The notes beneath the pieces are model-generated. The model had not been told where the DNA came from. It made no database searches and saw nothing but the letters and a program-made list of their open reading frames with translations. A DNA stretch of 64,000 nt from Rickettsiales bacterium (GTDB taxonomy: Bacteria > Pseudomonadota > Alphaproteobacteria > Rickettsiales > Midichloriaceae). Where the stretch lies: the NCBI GenBank assembly GCA_023263785.1, contig JALQUO010000002.1, positions 173,852 through 237,851 on the forward strand, written 5' to 3'. The translations under genes were made by a program, and so were the position numbers. Positions 54,642 to 64,000 of the stretch are shown here, one piece after another (the stretch's first letter is position 1; the number at the start of each line of letters is the position of its first letter).

Positions 54642-54667
54642 TTAAACTTTCTTATAAATCTTTATAA

Positions 54668-54697
54668 ATTTTAATCTGAAATCGAATATATTTTCAA
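54668..54697 (-). promoter_or_regulatory. promoter for the zf-CHCC gene
   Basis: Minus strand: TTGAAA (54692-54697), 18-base spacer, TAAAAT (54668-54673), 27 bases before the ATG at 54641. Confidence 0.45.
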
Positions 54698-54731
54698 TGT
54701 TTTTTGTCAATCGATACTATGAAAATATTTC

Positions 54732-54760
54732 TTGTGCAACAAAAACTGCTGTGTTACAAT
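54732..54760 (+). promoter_or_regulatory. promoter for sdhCDA
   Basis: TTGTGC (54732-54737), 17-base spacer, TACAAT (54755-54760), giving a leader of about 85 bases before the sdhC ATG at 54851. The 209-base gap it sits in otherwise shows only AT-rich sequence. Confidence 0.5.
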
Positions 54761-54850
54761 TAAATTCATGATTATGTTTCTTTCCTTTTTTTTTACTGTA
54801 AATGCAATAAACAAAAAGTTCAAACAACACAATAACAACATATCATTTAA

Positions 54851-55259
54851 ATGACCTCTAGAGCAAGACCACTTTCGCCACACATGTCGATTTACAGACC
54901 ACAGGTGACCTCAGTGCTGTCAATACTTCATAGAGCGACTGGTGTAGTATATGTTTTTCTTTATAGTTTTTAGTTTGTTGACTTTGTTTTCTTTCATTAA
55001 CTCTGAGACAGTCATGGAATATAAAAAGTGTGATTCTGTATTATGGAGTTACTTTTTGACGATAACAGTCTTCGGCTTCATCCTATGCCTTTCATATCAC
55101 TTGTGTGCAGGGATAAGATATTTGTTTTGGACGTGCAACGTCGGAATTAACATGGTCAGCGTCAGATACTCAGCTGTAATGGTAGGACTTGGTACGGTCA
55201 TCTTGACTATATCTAGCATGTATCTATATCTTTCAGAAATTTATGAAAATGTGATTTAA
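54851..55259 (+). pseudogene. sdhC: succinate dehydrogenase cytochrome b556 subunit, frameshifted
   Basis: The ATG at 54851 opens RPLSPHMSIYRPQVTSVLSI followed by LHRATGVV, the highly conserved SdhC N-terminus including the quinone-site Ser and Arg region. That frame hits TAG at 54971-54973. The frame starting in the T5 run 54954-54958 continues with the remaining membrane helices and the haem-ligand motif SYHLCAGIRYLFWT to 55259. Removing one T gives an uninterrupted 135-aa SdhC of normal length. sdhD and sdhA follow intact, so this is either a sequence error, slippage-rescued or a very recent mutation. Confidence 0.85.
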
Positions 55260-55285
55260 AAAATGTTTAGTATTTATTTTGATTT

Positions 55286-55678
55286 ATGACAAAACCAACT
55301 GAATCATATATTTTGCAAAGAGTAACTGGTGCGGTGATGGCTCCACTCTCAATATACGTTTTGTTTTGGGTAGTACCTGCCATCGGAGGGATTTTCTCTG
55401 GCGATGAAAACAAATACTATGATTCTATAAATAAAATATTCGGCTCAGTCCAAAGTTTGACATTCTTGATAGTATTTATAATCTGCAGCATGTATCACAG
55501 TATCTTAGGAATGAGATCGATAATGAATGACTACATATCATGTGACTCAATGAAGAAGGTTTTGAACTATTTACTTGTTGGTGGAGCTCTAGGTGTAATG
55601 GTTTTTGTTTCTATTTTATCACTCGATCTTCACTCAAAGGTCACCTCACCTGAATACCATAAGCAAACAAAAAATTAG
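55286..55678 (+). CDS. sdhD: succinate dehydrogenase membrane anchor subunit
   Basis: A 130-aa three-helix membrane protein. [18 protein letters not shown] opens the first helix and the haem-ligand region is [16 protein letters not shown], both typical of SdhD. With SdhC it anchors SdhAB and binds ubiquinone. It lies 26 bases after sdhC and 8 bases before sdhA. Confidence 0.93.
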   Translation: MTKPTESYILQRVTGAVMAPLSIYVLFWVVPAIGGIFSGDENKYYDSINKIFGSVQSLTFLIVFIICSMYHSILGMRSIMNDYISCDSMKKVLNYLLVGGALGVMVFVSILSLDLHSKVTSPEYHKQTKN

Positions 55679-55686
55679 GAATTAAG

Positions 55687-57477
55687 ATGAAAAGTGCATA
55701 TGAGATAGTTGATCATCACTATGATGTAGTGGTTGTTGGTGCTGGTGGTGCTGGCTTAAGAGCAACTCTTGGGGTGGTTGAACAAGGTTTGAATGTTGCT
55801 TGTGTTACAAAGGTCTTTCCTACAAGGAGTCATACAGTAGCTGCACAGGGAGGTATTAGTGCTGCACTTGGCAATATGGGTGAAGATGATTGGCGGTGGC
55901 ACATGTATGACACAATAAAAGGCTCTGACTGGCTCGGTGACCAAGATGCAATAGAGTATATGTGTAAAAATGCTATGCAGTCAGTTATTGAGCTTGAGGG
56001 CTATGGAGTGCCATTTTCAAGAACACATGATGGCAGGATATATCAAAGGCCTTTTGGTGGTATGACAACACACTACGGTGAAGGTGGTAGTGCCCAAAGA
56101 ACATGTGCTGCAGCGGACAGAACTGGACATACAATCCTTCATACTTTATATCAACAGTGTTTGAGACTAAAAGCAAGCTTCTTTGTGGAGTACTTTACAA
56201 TAGATCTGATAATGGATGAGAATGGTGGATGTAAAGGGATTCTAGCTTATTCCTTAGAGGATGGAAAGCTACATAGATTTTCAGCGCAAGTAGTTTTAAT
56301 GGCTACAGGTGGATATGGCCGCGCATACTTCTCAGCAACATCTGCACATACTTGTACTGGAGATGGTAATGGAATGGTGTTGAGGGTTGGATTGCAATTA
56401 CAAGATATGGAGTTTGTACAGTTTCACCCAACTGGAATATATGGTGCTGGGTGTCTTATAAGTGAAGGTGTTAGGGGAGAGGGCGGATATCTTATAAACT
56501 CAGAAGGAGAGAGGTTTATGGAGAGATATGCTCCACATGCTAAAGACCTAGCATCAAGGGATGTAGTAAGTAGAGCAATAACTATGGAAGTAAATGCTGG
56601 TAGAGGATGTGGCCCTCATAAAGACTGTGCTATGCTAGTTTTATCACACCTAGATCCAGATGTTATAGCTGAAAAACTCCCTGGAATATCAGAGACAGCT
56701 AAGATATTTGCCGGAGTTGATGTAACAAAGGATCCGATCCCTGTACAGCCAACAGTTCATTACAATATGGGTGGAATTCCAACAAACATCCATGGAGAGG
56801 TTGTTATACATGATAAGGATGGACAAAAGGTCGTACCAGGTCTGATGGCAATTGGTGAAACAGCATGTGTCTCAGTTCATGGAGCAAACAGATTAGGATC
56901 AAATTCATTGCTTGACCTAGTGGTATTTGGGAGAGCTGCTGCGATCAGGGCAGGTGAAATAGTCAAAAAGAATACAAGAGTTAGTTTGAAAAAGAGTGAT
57001 GGAGAAGCAAGCATCGGATACTTCGATAAACTAAGAAACTCAGCAGGAGATTTCTCAACAGCTGATCTCAGAAAGGAGATGCAAACGACAATGCAAAAGT
57101 ATGCGAGCGTCTTTAGAACAGAAGAAGGGCTTGCAGAAGGATCTAATAAAATCCTTGAGAACTTCAAGAAATTTGATTCAGTGAAAGTTTCTGATAGGAG
57201 TATGATCTGGAATAGTGATCTTGTTGAAACAATGGAGCTAGATAACTTGCGACTTCAATCAGTTGCAACAATGAACTCAGCCCTCAATAGAAAAGAAAGT
57301 AGAGGCGCTCATGCAAGGGAGGACTTCCCTGAAAGAGATGATACAAACTGGTTAAAACATACTTTGATATCTGTAGAATACAATACAGGTAATTCAACAA
57401 TCGAATACAGACCAGTTTCTCTATCAACTCTAACAGACGATGTATCGCCAGTACCTCTCAAGAAGAGAGTTTACTAA
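55687..57477 (+). CDS. sdhA: succinate dehydrogenase flavoprotein subunit
   Basis: A 596-aa flavoprotein oxidising succinate to fumarate in the TCA cycle and respiratory chain. The FAD dinucleotide fold is [12 protein letters not shown], the covalent-FAD His lies in [11 protein letters not shown], and the active-site HPTG and [12 protein letters not shown] segments are present. sdhB is not downstream; a ferredoxin gene converges 2 bases away. Separation of sdhB from sdhCDA is known in Rickettsia. Confidence 0.98.
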   Translation: MKSAYEIVDHHYDVVVVGAGGAGLRATLGVVEQGLNVACVTKVFPTRSHTVAAQGGISAALGNMGEDDWRWHMYDTIKGSDWLGDQDAIEYMCKNAMQSVIELEGYGVPFSRTHDGRIYQRPFGGMTTHYGEGGSAQRTCAAADRTGHTILHTLYQQCLRLKASFFVEYFTIDLIMDENGGCKGILAYSLEDGKLHRFSAQVVLMATGGYGRAYFSATSAHTCTGDGNGMVLRVGLQLQDMEFVQFHPTGIYGAGCLISEGVRGEGGYLINSEGERFMERYAPHAKDLASRDVVSRAITMEVNAGRGCGPHKDCAMLVLSHLDPDVIAEKLPGISETAKIFAGVDVTKDPIPVQPTVHYNMGGIPTNIHGEVVIHDKDGQKVVPGLMAIGETACVSVHGANRLGSNSLLDLVVFGRAAAIRAGEIVKKNTRVSLKKSDGEASIGYFDKLRNSAGDFSTADLRKEMQTTMQKYASVFRTEEGLAEGSNKILENFKKFDSVKVSDRSMIWNSDLVETMELDNLRLQSVATMNSALNRKESRGAHAREDFPERDDTNWLKHTLISVEYNTGNSTIEYRPVSLSTLTDDVSPVPLKKRVY

Positions 57478-57479
57478 TT

Positions 57480-57815
57480 CTAGTCCTCAAGCAATATATT
57501 CCTTGTTGCTTTTGGAAGTTTTACTGTAAGTCCATCAAGGTCACTAGTAACAATTATTTGACAACACAGTCTTGATGTCTTCTGCAGATCAAATGCAAGA
57601 TCTAACATGTCCTCTTCATCATCTGAGGCAGGGTCTAACCTGTCGAAATCTTTCTCATCAACAATCACATGGCAGGTTGAGCAAGCTAATGATCCTCCAC
57701 AAGCACCTTCTATATCTATGTCATTTTTGTGAGCAACTTCAAGCACAGATAGACCTATAGGTGCATCAACTGTTTTGATTTCACCATTTGTTTCTATAAA
57801 ATTAATCTTTGTCAT
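57480..57815 (-). CDS. fdx: adrenodoxin-type 2Fe-2S ferredoxin (ISC)
   Basis: A 111-aa ferredoxin. The cluster ligands are in GACGGSLACSTC (CX5CX2C) with a fourth Cys in SRLCCQI, the adrenodoxin pattern. It donates electrons in Fe-S assembly and pairs with the HscBA chaperones encoded at 27.5-29.6 kb. I use ATG 57815 (MTKINFIETNG); the longer ATG at 57866 overlaps the stop of the upstream gene and would add 17 unrelated residues. Confidence 0.93.
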   Translation of the reverse strand: MTKINFIETNGEIKTVDAPIGLSVLEVAHKNDIDIEGACGGSLACSTCHVIVDEKDFDRLDPASDDEEDMLDLAFDLQKTSRLCCQIIVTSDLDGLTVKLPKATRNILLED

Positions 57816-57862
57816 AGTAATTAATTGTTTGAATTCTGTATAGGTTTTTAGCATATATTTTT

Positions 57863-58951
57863 TCAAGACAAAATATCCTTTTGGACAATATCTGGATTCA
57901 ATATCATTTGCTTACTGAAAAATATTATTCCTTCAATCATGAGGGATCTGATAACTTTGTTAAAGACACTAATTAATCCATTCTTGAATTCATTATCAGG
58001 AGAATTTTCTGTTCGTACAATAACATCAATTCTTTTCTTTCCAGAATCATCAGAAAACAAACAGTCCAATAGATTCCTAAAGCCATCTCTTATGAATTCA
58101 ATAATAAATCTTTTAGAGAAATGTGTTTCTGTCTTTGCTGAGTTCTCACTCACAAAAAACCTAACAAAAGATGAAACAGAGTTATGATTATTAATCATTG
58201 GTAAATAAAAAACTTTAAAACCTTCAACTATTTCCACATCATTTTGTTCTAAAATTGACCTTGCTATTTTCCATAGCCTTTCTTCAATTGTATCTTTATC
58301 ATTATTGATTACTAGCTCCATAAGTTCTTCCAAGACCACTGAATTTATCTGATTTTTCTTTTGTATCTGATTATTATTTATTTCTCTTATATAACTTTGG
58401 ATAATTATATTTCTTGGGATATCATTGATAATCTTCAGAATTTCATTTGATGGATTTAAAATTATGAATTCATCAGCAGCTATCTTTATTGTAGCTTGAC
58501 CATCTCTCAAGAAAATCTGAGCAGCTTGATTAGAATCTGAAAGTTTCATGGTATGTGTTGTGATCTTACCATCTTTTGATAAGAGATCTATTTTATAAAT
58601 ACTGTCTTCTATGTCTATTATGACATCTGTACTGATCTCAGCTCTTCTTTCTAGATCTAGCTGCTGATTCTTATTTAATATGAATTCAAAGGTTTTCTTA
58701 TCAGATATGTTTTTTATTCCATCAACAGTAAGAGTTAGTTTTATAAAATTAGCTCTGTCTGGCAAATCAAAGACTCCAACAGATATGTTCTGGTTAACCA
58801 CAAATCTCTCATTGGTTTGAATTGAGATATTTCCATATGGTGTTCTGACAGTCACGACTCCATCTGCTACTTTCTCAACAACACCAGAAATTTTATTATC
58901 TGTATTGGATCTAATTGCAGATGTAATGCTTTTAATTCCTTCTACAAACAT
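57863..58951 (-). CDS. hypothetical protein linked to the VirB6-like gene
   Basis: A 362-aa soluble protein of unknown function, no signal peptide. Residues about 20-90 look like a small beta domain (GVVEKVADGVVTVRTPYGNI, then FDLPDRANFIKL); the C-terminal half (about 200-360) is helical with charged and hydrophobic heptads. The ATG directly follows the stop of the VirB6-like gene and its stop overlaps a possible fdx start, so it is in a three-gene operon. A loose resemblance of the layout to FliK-like proteins is too weak to use. Confidence 0.65.
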   Translation of the reverse strand: MFVEGIKSITSAIRSNTDNKISGVVEKVADGVVTVRTPYGNISIQTNERFVVNQNISVGVFDLPDRANFIKLTLTVDGIKNISDKKTFEFILNKNQQLDLERRAEISTDVIIDIEDSIYKIDLLSKDGKITTHTMKLSDSNQAAQIFLRDGQATIKIAADEFIILNPSNEILKIINDIPRNIIIQSYIREINNNQIQKKNQINSVVLEELMELVINNDKDTIEERLWKIARSILEQNDVEIVEGFKVFYLPMINNHNSVSSFVRFFVSENSAKTETHFSKRFIIEFIRDGFRNLLDCLFSDDSGKKRIDVIVRTENSPDNEFKNGLISVFNKVIRSLMIEGIIFFSKQMILNPDIVQKDILS

Positions 58952-61900
58952 TTAATCTCTCTTGATTTTATCCAAACTCTTGCCTATTTCAGCAATTTTC
59001 TTCTCACGAGAAATTGCTTGTTTTACACCAATATCTTGTATGATCAGAGGTGGTTTTTTAAAGCCTTGCCAACCGATCTGATTTTTAAATGAGTCACCAA
59101 GTGAAGTTCCAAGACCAGTCATAGACTCTTTTCCAAGTGTTTCAAATCTGAATGTTATGATACGTGTTATCATTCCAACAGCTAAACTCACAACATGATA
59201 TCCTGTGTGAACTATAATTATGAATGTCAGTGCACCAGATACAAGGCCGCTTGGCAACAAAAACTCAGATGCACCATTAGGCGGGAGGAAAAGCAATCCC
59301 AATGTATAGAAAGCTGGTACTAAACAAAATCCAAATATTTCAATCATACAACCTGTACAATATGAGAAATTCATTGTTGCATCTAGTCCTATGATCAACA
59401 GAAGTAAAAACATATTTATTGCAATTGTTACTGCAGAAGGAATAATTGCAAAGGCTATTATTTGCTTTGCCCAATTATCAAACAGATCTTTTGTAGCCTC
59501 AAATAATTTCATTGCTAAGAAGAAAGGAGCAATTACAAGCAGTAGACTTTGTGTAATTATTGCCGAGATATAAACAAATATTGCTTCCAATATGACTTTA
59601 AATGTTACAATAACACCAGCTATTATTACTAAAGCTATTGCGAATCCTGGTAAGCTTGAGAGTGCAAGGGCTAGTAGCCTGAATGTAAATGTTTCCTGTA
59701 CAACATACCAAAAAGGCTTCCATATACTGAACAGATCGAATAAATTATGTTTCTCAATATATTCATTATCTATAATTTGTTTAATTAAATCCTGGAACAA
59801 AATTGCAAGATTTAAACTTCCAACAATAAAAAGTCTAACATAATTTTGAATGAACCACTCCCATGCTGAATTATTCAAAACCATAAAGATAATGCTTACT
59901 TTAAAAACCCTATTGACTAGTTCTTGTTGAGTGGCTTTGATCGTACCCATTATAAAACCAAGACCTGTTATTGCTATATACAAAATAAGAAGGAGCTGAA
60001 CAACATCTCCAAAGCTCTGTGGGAGTTTTGTTGCGAATTGAATTAAGGAACCATCAAATTTCTTGGTTGTATCATTTATGTAATCTGGGTTCCCGATCAG
60101 AACTGTAAAGACAGTAGTTGCAATTTTTTTTGTTAAATCAAAGGTATTTTGTAAGGCACTCTCTTCATCTGCGCTTTTTATTTGCATTGTGTGAATATCA
60201 ATACCATAACTCCCATCAGGGAATTTATCATTTAAATCATCAACATTTAATTTTGTGTATTTTGAGGTATTAACTCTTATTAGGAGTCTATCAAATTTGG
60301 CATCAAATAACTTATCAACTGCTGTCACACCGCTTGTACTTGGCGCAAGGGAGAAGCCATTTATTATCTTAGAAGATGGAATTTGTATCCAATCTGATGG
60401 TTCTTGATTAGGTGCAGATGATTGTGCAAAAGCTATTTCTAATCCTTCACCATCTCGCATCGGACAACCACCCCATTCAATTAATACTTGGTTTCCTCCC
60501 GTAATTATACTGTTCTGATATATTTGTGCTTCATTATTGTCCTTTGGTCCAGTAAATCTTAGTTTTAATGGTGTATCTTGCCCTATACCATTAAGATTAC
60601 CTATAAAAGAATAAGTATCGCCTTTGATGCTTGCTTCACTACATACGATTCTTGTATTCGAATTATAATTCTGTAAACTATAGCCAGAGCCCCTGTTAAT
60701 GTTACCATTCAAACCATACCATGTAGCTAAAGCCTCACTCCTCAAATCGTAGATCGTTCTCTTCATACAGATTTCTCCATCTATACCCTTTGGTGGAGTA
60801 TCTTTACTCTTGTTATGAGGTATGTCACCAGCTTCACCAATGAGTGGATTTAAGCCTTCAAAATCAATTCTACTCATCATGCTGAGTGGACTGATTTTTC
60901 CTAAATATTTCGCGATGGGGCTGAGTGAAAAATTATTCAGTATGGAATTATCTCCTATAGCTATAGTCTTTGCAGCAGATTGATCGAAAAACGGTAAATT
61001 CAAACCATTTCCAAATACAAAATTACCACCCCATTTTATTGATAAAAAGTCTCCATCTGAAACAGTTATGCCTGTATCTGTATAACTGTTAGTATTATAG
61101 ATATGCCATGTGGGATAACAGCTGACTCTTTCAGGATAATTATCTAAACTAATCTCAGGATTATTTGTGTCATAACTTGGTATCCTTGATGTTAAATCCT
61201 TGTTTGAAGGTGGACTATTTAATTCATTTACTAAACAAGGATGATATGAGATTGATTTAGAGTCCCAAGCAATATCATCATCATCAGTAGAACTCGACTG
61301 AGACCAAGCATTTCTAAAGAAAGAAGAATTATCTATAGGAACGGTAGAAAGATCTTTATAAATGCTAAAAATCTTGTCAGTGAGTCCATCAAATTGCTGA
61401 ATATCACAATATTCTTTCATTTCTTTGATATCACTTTGAGATGGTCGTGGTAAGACATTGGAATAATCAGGAAGTAAAGGTGGTTTTTGAATTTGACTTC
61501 TTAAAATCGTTTTGATGAATCGATCATAGCAGTCACTAGGTGTTAGCTTACTGCTTCTCACAAGAATTGATAGTGTTTCCTTATCATCTGGTTTATTGCA
61601 ATTTGCACAGCGTCCTTGATTAAATCCATATTGAGCTGCTGCTGCCTGGCAATTAAATGGCTTATTATTAGTAACAGAATATTGCTTATGGAAATCACAA
61701 AAAACTCTGGTCAAAGTTGCATCAAAAGTGGCTGGTTGAGAGTTTTGATATTTAAAGCTTTGAATGTATGCATTATAGTTAAAACTTGTATTCCCAGCAA
61801 ACCTTTGATCATTTAATACAAGTGCAGTTTTTGTATTGTTTGGATTTGTATTGTCAATGTTGGCTAAAATTTCCTCAGAATTCCCACCAAGTACTGTGTC

Positions 61901-62518
61901 AGGTGACATTGTAAACATATTGGGAAAAATAGGATCAAGTTGCACTATCTTATGGCCGCAAGCATAGATCACATTGGAAGTTGAAGCATCAAGTTTAATT
62001 GTTGTTATTGAGTTATTTTTCAGTGGTGTGTTGAAGTATTCAGAAAAGATACTAGTAGAAGTTTCTTGTGTATCAAAGATTTGTTTTCTGGGTGTTTGGT
62101 AATTATAAATGGAGTAGTTTATTAGTATATCAGGCTGTCCAGGAGTTGTATTGTGTTTTACGAGCGATAGAGGCAAAACCTTTCTTTTAGATGAGAGATA
62201 ATAAAAATCTTTATTCGATTTGATTTTACTTCTGCAGATATTTTTACATTCCAATATAAAATCACTATTCAGTTCAGCGTTTGTTGTTGGGTTTCTCCAA
62301 GAAAAGTTGTTTAGACAGACATTGTCGCAGTAGTTATCATATTCAAAACGCATAAATGAACTCTTGACGTTATTTGGAATATCATTTTCCTCATGGCTAC
62401 CTTGACCACTTTGTGGCAAACTACAATCAGAGAAGACCTTTGCCATTTGAGAATATGATTTTTCTGCCAAACAAAACAGAAACATTATTGTTAATAAGAA
62501 AATCTTTAGTCTTTGCAC
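58952..62518 (-). CDS. extended VirB6/TrbL-like type IV secretion protein
   Basis: A 1188-aa protein: signal peptide (about 1-23), a Cys-rich extracytoplasmic region of about 800 residues, then the VirB6/TrbL membrane core at about 838-1120 with LLLILYIAITGLGFIMGTIK and further segments to the short cytosolic tail. VirB6 forms the inner-membrane base of the type IV secretion channel, and Rickettsiales carry several such enlarged paralogues. Residues about 488-535 and 675-725 repeat each other (WGG, G-x-GL and FSL-x-P landmarks). No other virB gene is in the window. Confidence 0.88.
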   Translation of the reverse strand: MQRLKIFLLTIMFLFCLAEKSYSQMAKVFSDCSLPQSGQGSHEENDIPNNVKSSFMRFEYDNYCDNVCLNNFSWRNPTTNAELNSDFILECKNICRSKIKSNKDFYYLSSKRKVLPLSLVKHNTTPGQPDILINYSIYNYQTPRKQIFDTQETSTSIFSEYFNTPLKNNSITTIKLDASTSNVIYACGHKIVQLDPIFPNMFTMSPDTVLGGNSEEILANIDNTNPNNTKTALVLNDQRFAGNTSFNYNAYIQSFKYQNSQPATFDATLTRVFCDFHKQYSVTNNKPFNCQAAAAQYGFNQGRCANCNKPDDKETLSILVRSSKLTPSDCYDRFIKTILRSQIQKPPLLPDYSNVLPRPSQSDIKEMKEYCDIQQFDGLTDKIFSIYKDLSTVPIDNSSFFRNAWSQSSSTDDDDIAWDSKSISYHPCLVNELNSPPSNKDLTSRIPSYDTNNPEISLDNYPERVSCYPTWHIYNTNSYTDTGITVSDGDFLSIKWGGNFVFGNGLNLPFFDQSAAKTIAIGDNSILNNFSLSPIAKYLGKISPLSMMSRIDFEGLNPLIGEAGDIPHNKSKDTPPKGIDGEICMKRTIYDLRSEALATWYGLNGNINRGSGYSLQNYNSNTRIVCSEASIKGDTYSFIGNLNGIGQDTPLKLRFTGPKDNNEAQIYQNSIITGGNQVLIEWGGCPMRDGEGLEIAFAQSSAPNQEPSDWIQIPSSKIINGFSLAPSTSGVTAVDKLFDAKFDRLLIRVNTSKYTKLNVDDLNDKFPDGSYGIDIHTMQIKSADEESALQNTFDLTKKIATTVFTVLIGNPDYINDTTKKFDGSLIQFATKLPQSFGDVVQLLLILYIAITGLGFIMGTIKATQQELVNRVFKVSIIFMVLNNSAWEWFIQNYVRLFIVGSLNLAILFQDLIKQIIDNEYIEKHNLFDLFSIWKPFWYVVQETFTFRLLALALSSLPGFAIALVIIAGVIVTFKVILEAIFVYISAIITQSLLLVIAPFFLAMKLFEATKDLFDNWAKQIIAFAIIPSAVTIAINMFLLLLIIGLDATMNFSYCTGCMIEIFGFCLVPAFYTLGLLFLPPNGASEFLLPSGLVSGALTFIIIVHTGYHVVSLAVGMITRIITFRFETLGKESMTGLGTSLGDSFKNQIGWQGFKKPPLIIQDIGVKQAISREKKIAEIGKSLDKIKRD

Positions 62519-62641
62519 AGCTACTTTTTAGAGACGATTAATTGCATTATGAATTTTAACACAAATATGTATTATGAAACACATTTTTGTCTATTCTAAT
62601 TATATGTTATTATTTTCTGAGCTAAAAAAAATAATAAAAAA

Positions 62642-63250
62642 GTGAAAATACACTACTATAAATACGACCTACCTGATAATTTAGAGATAGGACAAAAAAT
62701 TGCAATAGATACAGAAGCAATGGGCTTAAATAATATAAGAGATAGACTCTGTACTATACAACTGTGTGATGGAACAAAAAACGTTCACATAGTACACTTT
62801 CCTACTCCAAACTTTGAATGTAAGAATCTTAGGAATTTATTATTGCAAAAGGATCTATTAAAAATTTTTCACTTTGCACGTTTTGATGTTGCAATCATTC
62901 GACACTCTTTAGGAATAGATCTTGAGAATATTTTCTGTACGAAAATAGCTTCAAAGCTTGTGAGAACTTATACTGAAAATCATGGATTAAAAATTCTATG
63001 TGATGAATTGTTAGGGGTTAGATTATCAAAACAAGAGAGATCTTCTGACTGGGGAGTAGGTGAATTGAGTCAAGAGCAGATGAATTATGCGGCAAATGAT
63101 GTAATACACCTTCATAAGCTGATGGGGATACTAAAAGCAAGACTTAAAAGAGAGAAAAGGCTAGAAATAGCTGAAGAATGCTTCAAATTTATTCCAACAA
63201 GAGCAAAACTTGATGTTCTAGGTTGGGGTGAAGAAATCCTCCAACACTAG
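62642..63250 (+). CDS. rnd: ribonuclease D-type 3-5 exonuclease
   Basis: A 202-aa DEDDy exonuclease domain with no HRDC domain. The catalytic residues are Asp23 and Glu25 (AIDTEAMGL), Asp82 (HFARFDVAII), and Tyr149 with Asp153 (NYAANDVIHL). It trims tRNA and other RNA 3-prime ends. The start is GTG at 62642 after an A-rich leader. The short single-domain form is typical of alphaproteobacteria. It precedes the 23S rRNA gene. Confidence 0.92.
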   Translation: MKIHYYKYDLPDNLEIGQKIAIDTEAMGLNNIRDRLCTIQLCDGTKNVHIVHFPTPNFECKNLRNLLLQKDLLKIFHFARFDVAIIRHSLGIDLENIFCTKIASKLVRTYTENHGLKILCDELLGVRLSKQERSSDWGVGELSQEQMNYAANDVIHLHKLMGILKARLKREKRLEIAEECFKFIPTRAKLDVLGWGEEILQH

Positions 63251-63298
63251 AAAAATGCGAAAAATATTAAGAAAATGTTAAATTTTTCAAAAACGCTA

Positions 63299-63327
63299 TT
63301 GACATGTGTGGAACATCTATGTATAAA
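63299..63327 (+). promoter_or_regulatory. consensus promoter for the 23S rRNA gene
   Basis: TTGACA (63299-63304), exactly 17 bases, then TATAAA (63322-63327). Transcription would start near 63334, about 120 bases before the mature 23S 5-prime end. It is the best promoter in the window and implies independent expression of the 23S gene. Confidence 0.7.
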
Positions 63328-63454
63328 TCTTCTTCATCAAATCAAAGATGTTTAACAAGTTTAAATAAAACAAACTAACACTCAAAAGTAAAAAAAATAA
63401 ATTCGCTGAGCAAAGCCATATAGGTTTTGTTCTGTAAGCAAAATAAGTCAGCGT

Positions 63455-64000
<546 letters not shown>

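Noticed and set aside
54642..54850. Possible small gene in the longest intergenic gap
   Set aside because: All frames are short and stop-rich; only two promoters are supported.
55687..57477. Several open frames of 60-96 codons antisense to sdhA
   Set aside because: All are inside conserved sdhA sequence and show no family features or start signals.
57816..57866. Longer fdx start at 57866
   Set aside because: It adds 17 residues outside the ferredoxin fold; coupling by the ATGA overlap is possible but homology favours 57815.
63251..63454. tRNA-Ile/tRNA-Ala or 16S remnants upstream of 23S
   Set aside because: No cloverleaf or 16S-like sequence is visible, only AT-rich leader and the promoter.

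Overview
The window is AT-rich, densely coded bacterial DNA using the standard code (TGA appears only as a stop). The gene content points to an alphaproteobacterium of the order Rickettsiales. Evidence: small nuclear-type complex I accessory proteins (NDUFS4, NDUFA12 and zf-CHCC/NDUFS6 homologues), TrcR (DUF1013), the NDUFA12-mlaD pair, a very long VirB6-like type IV secretion protein with a signal peptide, sdhCDA without sdhB beside it, and a 23S rRNA gene with its own promoter and no 16S or tRNA genes upstream. A FlgJ-type rod-binding protein and a CheY-like receiver hint at a lineage that has or had flagella, such as Midichloriaceae; this placement is inference.

Layout. 1-9.1 kb: mostly minus-strand genes for RNase HII, a membrane J-protein, a BON lipoprotein, a CheY-like receiver, LolA, an oligopeptidase B-like peptidase, an RND-type adaptor, an MsbA-like ABC exporter and signal peptidase I. 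9.2-15.7 kb: secA, an NDUFAF5-like protein, nadE, lolD, rpmG and a flavodoxin-fold protein. 15.8-21.6 kb: two broken genes of unknown function around an operon of rlpA, an FKBP, ribF and lpdA. 21.5-33.9 kb: mltG, trcR, ruvC/tsaE, NDUFA12-mlaD, an MFS transporter, an orphan gene, hscBA, a FlgJ-like gene, a MazG-like gene, coaD, pepA and a phosphohexomutase. 33.9-44.7 kb: a TauE/SafE-like protein, bamB, a TPR/methyltransferase-fold protein, a lytic transglycosylase, queF, a split substrate-binding protein, gshA, efp, sucDC and dapF. 44.7-54.6 kb: murA, an RDD protein, ndk, gpmI, an orphan gene, rsmH, acpP, a giant AsmA-like protein and a zf-CHCC protein. 54.8-64 kb: sdhC (frameshifted), sdhD, sdhA, a 2Fe-2S ferredoxin, an unknown protein, the VirB6-like protein, rnd and the start of the 23S rRNA gene.

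Together the genes describe an aerobic intracellular bacterium with respiration and part of the TCA cycle (sucCD, sdh, lpdA, complex I accessories), ISC-type Fe-S assembly (hscBA, fdx), peptidoglycan synthesis and remodelling (dapF, murA, mltG, rlpA, a lytic transglycosylase) and outer-membrane lipoprotein and lipid transport (lolA, lolD, bamB, mlaD). No stretch longer than about 210 bases lacks a gene. I saw no tRNA, CRISPR array, insertion sequence or prophage.

The most notable signals are: (1) recurrent single-base frameshifts, several in A or T runs, including in the normally essential sdhC; (2) a lineage-specific protein family with one intact copy (26254-27501) and one decayed copy (20324-21588), the intact one preceded by a perfect 12-bp hairpin; (3) an 89-bp element with 14-bp terminal inverted repeats; (4) MurA with Asp instead of the usual Cys; (5) an HscA without its C-terminal lid; (6) a RibF whose kinase half has decayed; and (7) an internally duplicated module in the VirB6-like protein. 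Most of the rest is ordinary housekeeping, and I found no clear multi-gene novel defence or secretion system.
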